A DNA stretch of 64,000 nt from Cristatella mucedo. Lineage: Eukaryota > Bryozoa > Phylactolaemata > Cristatellidae. The stretch covers positions 312,001 through 376,000 of the forward strand of contig WPIO01000133.1 in assembly GCA_009760855.2 (NCBI GenBank), in the 5' to 3' direction. The notes under the pieces are model-generated. The model saw only the letters and a list, made by a program, of their open reading frames with translations. It had not been told where the DNA came from and ran no database searches. The position numbers and the translations under genes were made by a program. Below, piece after piece: positions 31,471-43,915 of this stretch. The first letter of the stretch is position 1. Every line of letters begins with the position of its first letter.

Positions 31471-34400
31471 AACAAACTGGTGGCCACGATTTAGAATACA
31501 TGGGATAGCATGTTCTATAAATTTAAACTGCTTAAATTAGTAAGAAAAGCAGCATGAATATAATTATACATTGAATCTACAGACCACTCAAAGGTGGAAA
31601 CCTTCTTTTAGTTTGTATCCTATCATGAAGATGAGCAAGTACCAACGTTTCCAACTCGCATGCTTAGCCACCTGAGCTTCATTCGTGGTCTCAGGTGCAG
31701 GACTACGAGGAAGATTCGGGGTGAAACTAATAATTCTTTGAGAAATGCATGCGGCCATGTTTCGCATCATGCCAACCCTGTAGCCTTTTGCTGATAGTTT
31801 TGGATAGCTGTTCAGGTCTTCCTGAATTGACATGGTGACAACGTTAACTGCCCATTAGGGGGGGTCACTTCACTTGAGCTATGAAGAGTATTGTCAGCCG
31901 GAACATCAATAAGAAGGAAAATCAATTGAATATTGCATCCTCGGAATAAACTGCATTTGAATTAAAACACTTCGCCCACGCTGGGAAGTAAACCTTTTGA
32001 TAGGTTAGTCATTGTATTCGCAGTGTCATTATGCATAAACAGTCAGAGGACAATACCGTCGTACAGGGCAAATGCTGTCAGGAGCAGTGTTCGTTAGCTT
32101 CTTTTAAATGTTGGCACATCATTCCCAATGTCCGTGCAAATCTTAATCGTCTTTCTCTCTCAATTCTGACATTATTATCGTGAGTTCCAGACAAATCAGC
32201 ACTGGGGCCAAGGCAGGACCAAGCTGGACCGAGGCAATAACGTTAGCACCAACCGTGGTGCCCAGAATGTCCTCGGTCGCACGAAGGAGGAGAGAAATTC
32301 GAGAAGAAGTATGTCGTCTGAATCATGACTGGAAATTTTACTTCATGTCATTCTCGTCTCTGCCGTTTTCCGACATGTTTTTCACACGCTTTTCTAAAAA
32401 TCTCAGACAATGGAAAATGAGTCGTGCTGAATGGCCTATCGATTTCGTTCGTCTAAGAATCAAGTTATAGTCTTCGTAGCTATGTTCTGGACATTTGTCA
32501 TTTGCTTTTGTGCCTGTTTAAGCCAGAAACCATTGCATCCGACTAACGAGATGCGACCGCCTGCCTGCATTCACCTGTAAGACTGTAAGCAGTGTAGCTA
32601 CTCCAAAGCAGACATGCTTTCAGGAGGCTAGAAAAAAAGATGCATTCGCAGGCAGGCTAGAAAATGTGTTTTGAAGGACAGTATGGTATAGTGTGTTCGC
32701 TTGTGATTAATGTGTCTGTACGCAATGATGAACGTGCACAACAGCGAGATGAGTTTTTTTCATTCCACACCAGTGGCAACCAAGATGGCCGGAGTGGTTG
32801 ACCAGCAAACCAGCTGGGTTAGTACAATCAAAGAAGTGAACCAGCCCCTTTCCCCGGCATTATGGCTGCATATGCTTGGGTTCATGTCTGTATATGCATT
32901 TTTAGCTCCATTTGTGCGGGCCTAAACTGCTATTGTCAAGTACGGTTGGCGGCTCGACCAAGCAATGAGAGCAGGCGCACTCGTGAGACAATTCTGGTTC
33001 GGTCTGGTTCCACTTAGCTGGCTTGGTTCTGGGTACAGAATCCTAATTGAATCGCTCTTGAGCATCAATTGCCAATTGAGCGACAATGCACACCCGAGAG
33101 AGCAAGGGAGAGCTGATTGGTGGAATGACGCGAAGCTGATCTGGGCAGCAGCCTAATCTCCAGTTCTGCTGGAAGCTCCTAGCTGACAGCCTGCCCAGAA
33201 GAGCCAATGGTCGATTTGCATACTTCGCCCACACATCCATTCAGGCAGCTGAGAAAATCTCTATATGTCTTCGTGGAGCCGTTGTGACGGTCACTGCTTT
33301 TAAGATAGATCGAGCACTGAGCCAGCTCAGCAACCTATTTAGCAGAGAGTTTGCTACAGATGAAACATCCAGGCAGGTTGCCAATTCGCACTGGCCAATA
33401 GGTTGATTAAGTCTTGCCTGTGACACGATTAGCTTTCAATGAGATGAGCAGGGCAGGTTGATGCTCACGTACAGTTTGCTCATTGTAATCTAGCTAAGTG
33501 CGACTTCTGGGGGATGTAGGCACACTCAGACATTGTCCAGGGCCTAGCCCTTGACTTTGGGTCAAGCGATTGTTAGCTCGTCTGTGCATGGAGCTCTGCC
33601 CAGGGTTGGTCCTGGGGGGCTACCACAATTCGGCATGCATCCTCAGCGTACACCCTCGGCAGCAGTGCCTGTGTCACGGTCGGCCCTCAACTGCTGCCAG
33701 CCTCTTCAAAGCTTATCGAGGTTTCGTGGAAAGATTTGAAGCAAAGATGACTGGCAGTTAAATATAGAATAATAGTAGGAATATTAATAGTAACAATAAT
33801 AAAGAGTAGTGAAAAGACACTTAACTGGCACTAGCAATAGTTGTGAAAAGCTGTGGCCGGCTACTACCCGTGATATTCTGTCAATTACGCAGAACTTGTG
33901 AGCATGCAATGGAATCGAGATGACTGTGACTAATTATGAATGCAATGGAGTTCGAGCAGAAGTCCTAGTTGACCGCATACTAACAGGAGAAGAACGGCCT
34001 TTAACTGCATACTCAATTACACACACTGTAACTGCTCCATTATATCTTTGGATACATAGGCAAGATCTGGTTTTTCGTTGTTACTTAACAGCTGGCAGCA
34101 GCTAATTCAGCCACCGAGATCCGCAAGTTCAGAAGTCTGCTCGCTGACATCGAAGATGACAATCACTAGCTAGGTATATAAAGAGGGCAATCGCTAGTTA
34201 GATAAACTCTGTAGCCGTCAATCAAAGTATAACGAAAACAGAAATGCTATTAATTGAGGAGGCTTTTGTTGCTCACCATTAATTCCACAGACTCAATCGT
34301 GCGCTTTCGGCAGATATTAGCTTGATGCATTTATTGTGCTTGAGAAGTGTATTCGCGAACTTCAGTCAAAGATAGGAACTTACTAAGTCGTCGCAAGCAA

Positions 34401-34769
34401 GCAGCATAAGTACTCTTTCGGGTCGTAAGCGTCGGGCAGTTGGTCGGCAGCAGCTCGGCTGGTGCTAGATCGATTAGGAGCTTCCATTCTCGAAGGTCTA
34501 ATCAGCTCCCGGAACTGTTTACCCTAATATAGTGGGCTATTAGGCTCAATTACCGCAGTGGCCAGTCATTTAGCGAATCCTATCTATACTGCGTCTTCTC
34601 GGCATCCGTTAAAATTGACAGCAACGCTGCTGAGAGATTTCTAACAACTATTGTGAAATGATTTTTTAGCTTTAGTGCGACTACGAGGTAGGCTGCATTC
34701 TCCTGCCAAGGCCAGGTCGCTCCAATCTCAGAGCGTCAAAAATCGTGCATAAGCATGCACTAGGATTCT
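31471..34769. other. Long unassigned region
   Basis: 3.3 kb with no recognised repeat family. The minus-strand ATG frame at 31833-31588 (81 codons, ATG with A at -3, MSIQEDLNSYPKLSAKGYRV) is the most protein-like ORF, but nothing identifies it. The ORF at 32180-32470 plus looks random. Otherwise nothing is seen. Confidence 0.4.
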
Positions 34770-34925
34770 AGCCGAGCTGGTTTCGTTTAGTGGTTAAGGT
34801 GCTCACCCCGACCAAGGTCTGACTGAGGTCGTGGGCTCGAGCCCCGAGGCATATGTGTAGCGCCTGAATAGAGATTAAGTTCTCTTGTGGTGCTATATAA
34901 ATGAATTATATATAAATGAATTAAA
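34770..34925 (+). mobile_element. SINE-2 copy
   Basis: TTTAGTGGTTAAGGTGCTCA (box A region), GGGCTCGAGCC (34833-34843, box B region), CATATGTGTAGCGCCTGAAT, hairpin AGAGATTAAG...TCTTGTGGTGCT, and a duplicated ATATAAATGAATTA tail. Confidence 0.87.
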
Positions 34926-35841
34926 TAGCCAATACAGTTTCCAAAAACACGCTGTCGACGCTTGAGTAGCTGTACTAATTTAACGAGCGAAGAACGGGCT
35001 GCAGTGCGAAACGCACACGCACGCACACATGGCCGTCTGGTCGCTGCAAACAACTAACTGCTGGTCAGTATCGCTTCGGAGGACGGCGCACGAGCAACCC
35101 TAGTCGTTAATCCGGGCGAGGCTGGCGGTAGGAAGGCCGAAGGTCAAGGAGTAGATAGACTGTCCCAAACTGGTCATCTCAAAATCATCTGAATCATCTC
35201 AAACTGATCGCTCCCTAGCCCCTGTCTACACGATGATCTCGTGTTTTCGGATTCAGGAAGAGAGCTAAGGAAGGATGAATGATCTAAGCGGCGGCGACGA
35301 AGTGCATGCCGGATAAAGATGGGAGCAGCATAGGCAGTGCCATCGACTGAGAACTATGCCAGGTCTTAGTCGAGGCACTTGTCACTGCTCCTCTCTTCTC
35401 AGCTTTCTGCTTTGCCGGAATACACTGGGTTCGAAGCCACGACGATACGGCCAGATTAACCAGGAGGCCGTACGATGAGCTACTGGGCTCACTACGACAG
35501 GAAAGTGAACGCACGACACACAGTACAACTCTTCACGACACCAGTAACAGCAGCAATAATATTAATACCAGTTATACAATCGACTGTATAAAGTGGGCAA
35601 CCAATCAGGCCAGCATCGCTTGCAAATCTCGTAACGAGGTTTCGCTTTCAGGAATTTCCTGGAAGCCTGGCAGGTGCACTTTCGTCATTTCAACGGTAGA
35701 AATTTAGCACGGCAATAGATCACTCCTACTTAAAACGGTTTGCTGTCGTCGAAACCTTGAGATCACTGTGCACCTACGGAAGAAAAAGGAATACGTACGA
35801 ATTTTCTTCGAGTTGATTCTATCAGAGACTGACTTCTTTCT
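34926..35841. other. No recognisable feature
   Basis: Unique DNA; ACTGGTCATCTCAAAATCATC-type words repeat loosely near 35170-35200. No gene is supported. Confidence 0.4.
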
Positions 35842-35975
35842 TAACCCGGTGGTCAAGTCAGGTGCTTTCAATTAATGACCCAGGCTGTGCTTTCGAGTCC
35901 TGCAGCAGGCGGGTCCTTATTTCTTAGTGCAACTGGATGAGCGAAACCGCCGTTAGCATGGTCACGAGGTTGTTG
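35842..35975 (+). mobile_element. SINE-1-like tRNA-derived element, diverged
   Basis: TAACCCGGTGGTCAAGTCAG (box A-like), GCTTTCGAGTCCTGCAG (box B-like), then a short body with GCAACTGGATGAGCGAAACC and GCCGTTAGCA, corresponding loosely to the SINE-1 middle. The tail is missing or decayed. Confidence 0.45.
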
Positions 35976-36104
35976 CACGTCACGAGGTCTCTCCGACTGC
36001 AAGATGTGGAGCCATTACGCTATTGATTTAGCTCATTTCTTGTATTGCAGCCTGACAGACTGCTTTTGGACTGTGAAAGCTTATGCTGCAGTGCATTCAT
36101 GATA

Positions 36105-36275
36105 TGCCTGGTGAGTCTCAGCTCAGGGGTAAAATGTTCGCTTCTCGAGACCCAGGTCGTGTGTTCGGGACCTGAAGTAGGTAATACATTACTGTCCACT
36201 GCAAGCGGTATTGATGGCCGTTAAGGCTCTTCTGCCGCCATAGAAATGAGGGTCTGATAAATCTGTTGGATCTTC
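36105..36275 (+). mobile_element. SINE-1 copy
   Basis: CTCAGCTCAGGGGTAAAATG (box A region), a box B-like TGTGTTCGGGACCTG, CACTGCAAGCGGTATTGATG, then AAGGCTCTTCTGCCGCCATA and GAGGGTCTGATAAATC. The tail is clearly that of SINE-1; the head resembles the copy at 54595. Confidence 0.75.
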
Positions 36276-37369
36276 TAAACTTAAGCTTTTTTAATTCTGC
36301 GTACAGACAAAGGTTTTTTCTCTCGAAAGTTGTGGTTGGATAACTCTTGCCTTGTAATTAGCGAATCAGCCACGCTGGGCTCCTGCTGAACTGGCATAGA
36401 CCACATCCCAACCATTGCTCAGCGAAAGCCTCGTCTCCTGCTTCTCGAGGCCAAACTGCCCGGCATACCACAAGTTCCTCGTACAGCTGCAGGTGCACTA
36501 ATCTTTCTCCTTGCGACCCGATCTTTTCCATCGCTTCCCGACCGCATTCTCGCTGTGAACGACGAGAGCGAGGCTTCGCTCCTACGTCCCTGAGGCCAAC
36601 GCCGAGACTGAATAGACTGCAAGTGAACGACAAACGAATCGAACCATCGCGATTGGAGTATTTTCGGCGAACTTGTCCCGAACAAAGCGCCGTGACTTTT
36701 ACTGGCGAGCAGTTTGCCGCGCTGAGAAGTTCGCAGCGAGGATCTCGAGAGGATCACGGGAAGGAGCGAAGCCTCTGACCCTGTCGCCGACGCCTCGAGC
36801 GACACCGACCCTGAGCCGCGCTCCGGCGCGCAGGCTCGAGAGAGAGAGAGGATGATGCGCCGCGGATGATGCGTCGATTATTGCAGAGCTGGCGCTCTCG
36901 CTCGCCCTCGTCGGACAAGTGCTAAGTGCCCGCGTGCCGCGAGAGAGGCCAGCTCCCAGGGGCCACCGACGGTAAAGGCCGCGGGGCAGGCGCAATGCCA
37001 AACCTTCCCGACCCGTCTGCGTCTCACTAGCTGGTTCCAATTTTAATTTTACAATTTCGCACTCAAGCTGCAGCTCGTTAGGTCAGCATTGTCTGCCGAC
37101 CGACGGCGTCCTCGAGAGAGCCACAGTCCGCTCAAGTCTCTCAGTGCGTTGTCGAGCCGCCCCGCCTCCTCTACTCTCAAGGTCTGTTCACCGCCGGAGC
37201 TCGGCCATCGCACGAAGCTCCGGATACGCGAGACGCCGTATACTGGGCGTCGAGCGTAGAGACCGACAGCCGTCGCCGCTCGTGGAGGCCAGCGGCCGCT
37301 CGCTGCCAGCGGCCGCTCGCTGTAAGCCTGCTCACTGCCAGCGGCCGCTCAAACGGACAAGGCAATGCA
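36276..37369. other. CpG-rich unassigned region (36640-37350)
   Basis: From about 36640 the DNA becomes GC-rich with frequent CpG (GCCGACGCCTCGAGCGACAC, CTCCGGCGCGCAGGC). A CAGCGGCCGCTC motif occurs three times at about 37290-37350. In animal genomes this can mark a promoter or first exon, but the overlapping ORFs on both strands have no motif and I cannot choose among them. Confidence 0.4.
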
Positions 37370-37850
37370 GGAAAGGTCTAGGCACTTCACATTTGCTGCA
37401 AGGAAAGCCAGATCGAATGGTTAGCAGTAACACGCTCAATGACAACAAGCATAACATGTTAGAGGTGACATGAACAGGGTCGTCGTGAAAGTATAGGTAG
37501 TGGCAGCATGCACAGTGTGAGCACGCGTAAACGAACAAAAGACGATACACATGGACCCACTAAATGCTGTGATAAATAGATTCTTTTTAGCTTCTTTTCA
37601 AATTTGGTCATGTCCGGGGATTTCGTGATGCCAGTCGGTAGTGAGTGCCAGGCTTTTGGAACGTACGAACTTCAGGCGCCGGTCTCCAAAGGATTTGAGG
37701 TTCGTGCGAAGTATAGGAAAACCCTTATATTCCGAAAAGCGGATGGCATAATGCTTAGCATGGCGGGGGAGTAAATCTGATAGGTATGCTAGATCCAAAG
37801 AATAAAGGGACCTAAAAGTGAGTGACAGAATCCTAAAGTCGATCTCTCTT
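37370..37850 (-). mobile_element. LINE-A 3' copy
   Basis: On the minus strand: SLDLAYLSDLLPRHAKH, then a segment ending PILRTNLKSFGDRR and a decayed WNSLP region. The 3' untranslated region with TGACATGAACAGGG and related motifs follows, but only half of the terminal hairpin. Confidence 0.82.
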
Positions 37851-39165
<1,315 letters not shown>

Positions 39166-39454
39166 CTTAATGTCGCTGGTTGAGGCCCTCAGTTTCCTTT
39201 CCAGTCGTTCTCAGCGGGACCACCGACTGAGCTCTGACCGCACGCTAGCTCACCGACGATGCAGGCCGCACGAAAATGCTTAAAGAAAATAGACGCGTCT
39301 ACAGCTGTGGATAGTGAAATGATACTTAATCAATGCGGGAATAGATAGTGACAGAAGCCGAAAGTTAAACCTTCGGCGGTGGATACAGTTTGACGGATCG
39401 ACCGAAGGAAAGATTGCGAACCGGAAGCCGAAGGACGGCTACCGATAAGGTAAT
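39166..39454. other. No recognisable feature
   Basis: Unique DNA; CCGAAG/CTTCGG words recur at 39355-39435 without a clear repeat unit. Confidence 0.4.
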
Positions 39455-40307
39455 GTAACCTATCTCCATCTGTAACTCCGCGAAGCCATAAGGACTGTGT
39501 GTGTGTTACGAAGGAGAGTTTTGTATAGCTCACTGTCAGCCTAAGTAGCTTTCAGTAGGCATTCGGTAGCCAACAGACTTCATCTCACGCAACAAAGAGA
39601 AAGTGGGAAGCATAGCAGAGTCAGGAGAGCAGTTGAGGTAGTGAGTAGCATGGAAGTAGCTGCTCAGGACCGTTGAAAATAATGAGCCATAGTCAGCAGT
39701 ATGAGAGTAGTTGTCGTTGCGTAAGAATTGTGGAAGCGAGTTCCACAGTCTAGGACCTGCAGAGCTAAAGCTTCTGTCGCCAACTGTCTTTAAGCGGAGG
39801 AATGGGACGGCTAATTTATTGTCCACACAAGACCTGAGGGCGTGAAGAGGCCGAAACTGGTGCGGCAGTTCAGCTAGGTACGAAAGAGCGAAGCCGTGGC
39901 GGACCTTGTGGATCAGCGTAAGAACTTTGCTCTGTAGCAATTGATCAACTGGCATCTATCCTAGCTCTTTTTGCAAAGGAGACACGTGCTCAAACCTCTG
40001 GGACTTGAAGATTAGCCTTGCAGCCATCTTCAAAGTCTGCTGCAGTGGCCTAAATGCTTTCTTTGGTATCCCAGTCAAAAGGAAATTACACTAATCAAGC
40101 CGAGACAGAACTAAGGAGCTAGTAAAATCTTCTGCGAGCCACTGTGGAACACAGCTTCAAACGCTGGATAGGGATCTGACGTGAATGCTAGCTGTAGAAG
40201 CAGTCTTCTAAATGATGCTTTTAAAATTTAGGCTGCTGTCGAAAACAAAACCTACATTTCAAGCGCGGGGTGATGGTCGCACTACAGCTTCATCTATTAG
40301 AACATCG

Positions 40308-40490
40308 GTGAGTTGTGATGGCACACTAGGTAAGGCGGTTGTTTTTCACGCCCTTGGAACCGATGTCGTGGGTTTGAATCCTACGGTGGCCGATCTTTTC
40401 TCACCACTGCAAGCGGTGGTGATAGCCGTAATAGCTTTTCGGTCGCTAAGCAAAAGAAACTGTTTAATCAGCTAGTATTTATTTATTTAT
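40308..40490 (+). mobile_element. SINE-1 copy inserted in LINE-B
   Basis: ACTAGGTAAGGCGG (box A region), GTGGGTTTGAATCCTAC (box B region), CACTGCAAGCGGTGGTGATA, AAGCAAAAGAAACTGTTTAA and a (TTTA)n tail. It splits the LINE-B copy and so is younger than it. Confidence 0.85.
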
Positions 40491-40624
40491 TTAGAAGAGC
40501 AAAGCCTTTTAACTCAGCCACACGCCCAGGTGTACCATGAGCAGCAGTTCGATTTTCTCGTCATTTAGTTCCCAGAGGTTTTCCGACATATAATGTACTT
40601 AATAATGTACTTGATAATCCAGGA

Positions 40625-41327
40625 TCAAATGTCGGTAAGGCAAGCATTCAGCTTCTTTGGTGCAGCAGCAGGTTCCGACGATTTGAATGACAAATACAGC
40701 TGAGTATCGTCAGCATAAAAGTGATATCCTATTCCACTGGCCTTAATCACTTTTCCCGGAGGTTGATTATAAATGGAGAACAGCAAGGGACCGAGGACGG
40801 ACCCTTGAGGGACTTTACAGGTGATCCGTCTCGTATGTGAGACCTGACCCTCACTAGAGACGGATTGAACACGATCAGACAAGTACGATTTAAACTACGC
40901 CAGTGCCTCGTCTGCCAGACCGATCTTTGCTCGCAATCGTTCAAGTAGAACATCGTGATCAATGGTATCGAAGGCAGCTGAAGATCTTGCAGAGCTAGGG
41001 CAGTGACATTCCGTCATCATTGCCACGTAGAATGTCAGTGTTAACACGGGGGAAAGCAGTTTCAGTGGAGTGCTGCCTCTTGAACCCTGATCAAAAATGT
41101 TCTGACATTTCATTCTTTTTAATGTGTTCAACTAGCTGCTTAGCAGCAATACTTTTAAGAATCTTGAGAAGAAAGGAAAGATATAATTGCTCTCTTTTTG
41201 CTGAGACCAAATTAAGATAGCAACATCGCATGCAGAAACCTCGGGGAAACCTTTTAAGGAAGGTCACAGGTTGTGATTCCACAATTGCTTTACTCGGAGA
41301 GGGCTTTATGGAGGCACGAATGTGCAC
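40625..41327 (-). pseudogene. LINE-B reverse transcriptase core, broken
   Basis: Catalytic palm motifs are readable in three frames: GFKRQHSTETAF (about 41100), AAFDTIDHDVLL (about 40960) and [11 protein letters not shown] (about 40690). The YADD aspartates needed for DNA synthesis are preserved. The breaks (a change of frame near 41090-41000 and a stop after GLADEALA) make it a pseudogene. It would have copied LINE RNA at the target site. Confidence 0.88.
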
Positions 41328-41345
41328 AATGTTTTCAGTAAATAC

Positions 41346-41724
41346 GGCTGAACATTCTCTGCTGAGCCGTTAATACATGGGGAGTCAAACCTCTCAATAT
41401 TGGCCAGTAAATGGTTTACTGTCTTATAAATCTATTTAGCGTACACTTGCACCAAATGATCCAAAAAGTAGACGAGTGCAAGCGAGCGAATCGAACGAGT
41501 GGGCAGCCATGCAATTGATACTCTATAGCGAGCGGCGAAGCTCAAACGGAAGTAGTGCTGTGTGGCCCCTGTGCCCTGTACGGTGAGCTGTTTGAAGTTT
41601 TGCCGGCGATTAAGGCCACAGGCTGTTAGCTCTACGTAAAAAGATACGCAGTGCTGTAGAGCAGGTGGTCCAGTCCGGCTGTCGTTGCAGATAATGCCAA
41701 CTTTGGGCAGCTGCCATTCGTTAA
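41346..41724. other. No recognisable feature
   Basis: Unique DNA between LINE-B and two LINE-A tails. Confidence 0.4.
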
Positions 41725-41805
41725 TAATAGCAATAATGCATTTGAATCCTCAGAGAACTTAATGTCTTTCTAGGAATTTTTAATTTGCTGCAAATGAAGC
41801 ACGGT
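41725..41805 (-). mobile_element. Decayed solo LINE-A tail
   Basis: TTAATAATAGCAATAATGCA, then TCCTCAGAGAACTTAATGTC and TTTGCTGCAAATGAAG: the reversed LINE-A hairpin and tail with several changes. Confidence 0.6.
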
Positions 41806-41941
41806 GCTCGCCGTTGGGATTCGTAGCGTCGTACACTGCCAACGCTTCTCCTCGGTTGTCGATGCTGCAGGCAATGGTGCACACAACCTTGAAAGGTCTG
41901 AGAGAAATGCGGGAGAATCTGAAGTGAAGTGAGAAGTGACG

Positions 41942-42016
41942 ATATGATAATAATAATGATAAACTTGATAAAGAGCCCCCAGAGAACTCAATCACTTGCT
42001 AGGTGCTTTACGTGCT
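41942..42016 (-). mobile_element. Solo LINE-A tail
   Basis: ATGATAATAATAATGATAAA, CTTGATAAAGAGCC and CCAGAGAACTCAATCACTTG: the minus-strand hairpin followed by its (TTA)n-like tail. Ends at the perfect hairpin described next. Confidence 0.7.
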
Positions 42017-42046
42017 GCCTAACTGCAGGAGTTGCTGCAGTTAGGC
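42017..42046. repeat. Perfect 12-bp inverted repeat
   Basis: GCCTAACTGCAG (42017-42028) and CTGCAGTTAGGC (42035-42046), separated by GAGTTG. It could form a stable hairpin in DNA or RNA. Not related to the LINE-A terminal hairpin. Confidence 0.9.
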
Positions 42047-42691
42047 GGCTGTCGGCGAATTTTGCCGCGAACTATCCCCATCTTGCAAACGCTTTTCCTG
42101 GCAAAAGGTGCACGTGAGAGATTTCGTGCACCGCTGAAAAGCCGCATCTTCCTGGCGTAGTGATTCTCCGTCCGGTTACCTCTAAAAAAATATGGCGGCC
42201 TCTTACGTTAGGCTTGCCTGGCGTCGTCCGTATACTTGTCGCGTGACGCAAGGTGCGTTCGTGCAAATTGCGACGGGACGAGAAGGCTCTTGGAGTACCG
42301 ATAATTACGGCAGCTACCGATGAAGCCGCACTTCTCGGTAAGAAGCGTTGCTGTCTTAGCAGGGGCACCGCAGCCTCTATGCCCGGCGGTCTACCTCAGG
42401 TAGCCGTCCGCTGAGCAGCCAAAGTCCAGGCGTGCAGGCGTGGAGTCCGTTTGCCATTTCATGTATTCGCCTACATACCAGCATGTATGGCCTGCTTCAA
42501 TTCAAACGCACGAGTTCAATCTCTGCTTACTGCGTCGCTTTAATCCTAAATTTTTCTACAGCTTAGCGATGAACGTCTGACGTAAATTGAAGGAGCTGCT
42601 CTTCGTCTGACGACTTGAACTGCTCACACCTCGCCTGCCAAGTAGGCCGACAGCATGCGACCCAACTTCCGGCTGCGACAATTTCAGCTGC
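42047..42691. other. No recognisable feature
   Basis: Moderately CpG-rich unique DNA. A minus-strand ATG frame (42368-42072, 98 codons) is open but has no motif. Confidence 0.4.
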
Positions 42692-43325
<634 letters not shown>

Positions 43326-43589
43326 TTATTATTTATCACGGATGCTCCGCCCACCTCCGCCTTTCCGCCTGCTCTCCCTTGCTTCTCTCGTTTCCTTTCA
43401 GTTTAATTAACGATCCGTCTCCCTTCTACATACATGTCTAAACCTATAGCTATGAATCGATAGATCCACTTATCGCTCTTACTTCGAGTTGTGCTGGGAT
43501 TTGTATGGGCCTCTCTTAGGGTACCAAATTTGTTATTGTTGTCATTACTCTTGTTTATATCTGTATAATGTATCGCCCTTTCCCTCACT

Positions 43590-43651
43590 GTTTCAATCTC
43601 TCGGTCTCTCTCTCCCCTTTCTCTATCTCTCTCTTTCCGCCTTTGACTCTC

Positions 43652-43682
<31 letters not shown>

Positions 43683-43683
43683 C
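43590..43683. repeat. CT-rich tract
   Basis: Imperfect CT repeats with TTTCTC variants. Confidence 0.85.
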
Positions 43684-43737
43684 ATTTCTTGTTCTCACTT
43701 CCCATCTACCTGCCTCTCCATGTACATGTTTTCTCTG

Positions 43738-43915
43738 GTGAGCCGTAATGGCTCACTAGGTAAAGTGGTTGCTTTTCACGACCTCGGCCCCGAGGTCGTG
43801 GATGCGAATCCTGTGGCTGGGCGATCCTTTATCGCCGCACTGCAAGCGGTGGTGATAGCCGTCAAGGCTCTTCTGTCGCTATAAAAAGAGGCTGTTAAAT
43901 CAGCTTGTATTTATT
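43738..43915 (+). mobile_element. SINE-1 copy, best preserved
   Basis: GGCTCACTAGGTAAAGTGG (box A region), CCCGAGGTCGTGGATGCGAA with TCCTG (box B region), CACTGCAAGCGGTGGTGATA, GCCGTCAAGGCTCTTCTGTC, AAAAAGAGGCTGTTAAATCA and a (TTTA)n tail. Used as the reference for the family. Confidence 0.88.

Larger units (their letters stand above)
39455..41345 (-). mobile_element. LINE-B, longest copy (reverse transcriptase to 3' end)
   Basis: On the minus strand, about 1.7 kb of LINE-B after removing one SINE-1 insertion (40308-40490). In 5'-3' order: RT entry motifs (FLLKILKSIAAKQLVEHIKK, GFKRQHSTETAF), [38 protein letters not shown], the C-terminal box VGDRSFSSAGPRLWNSLPQF and the LINE-B extension PTFSLLREMKSVGYRM, then the terminal segment. 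No endonuclease is seen upstream of 41345. Frameshifts and stops split the frame, so it is inactive. LINE-B belongs to the L2/CR1 group by these motifs. Confidence 0.92.
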
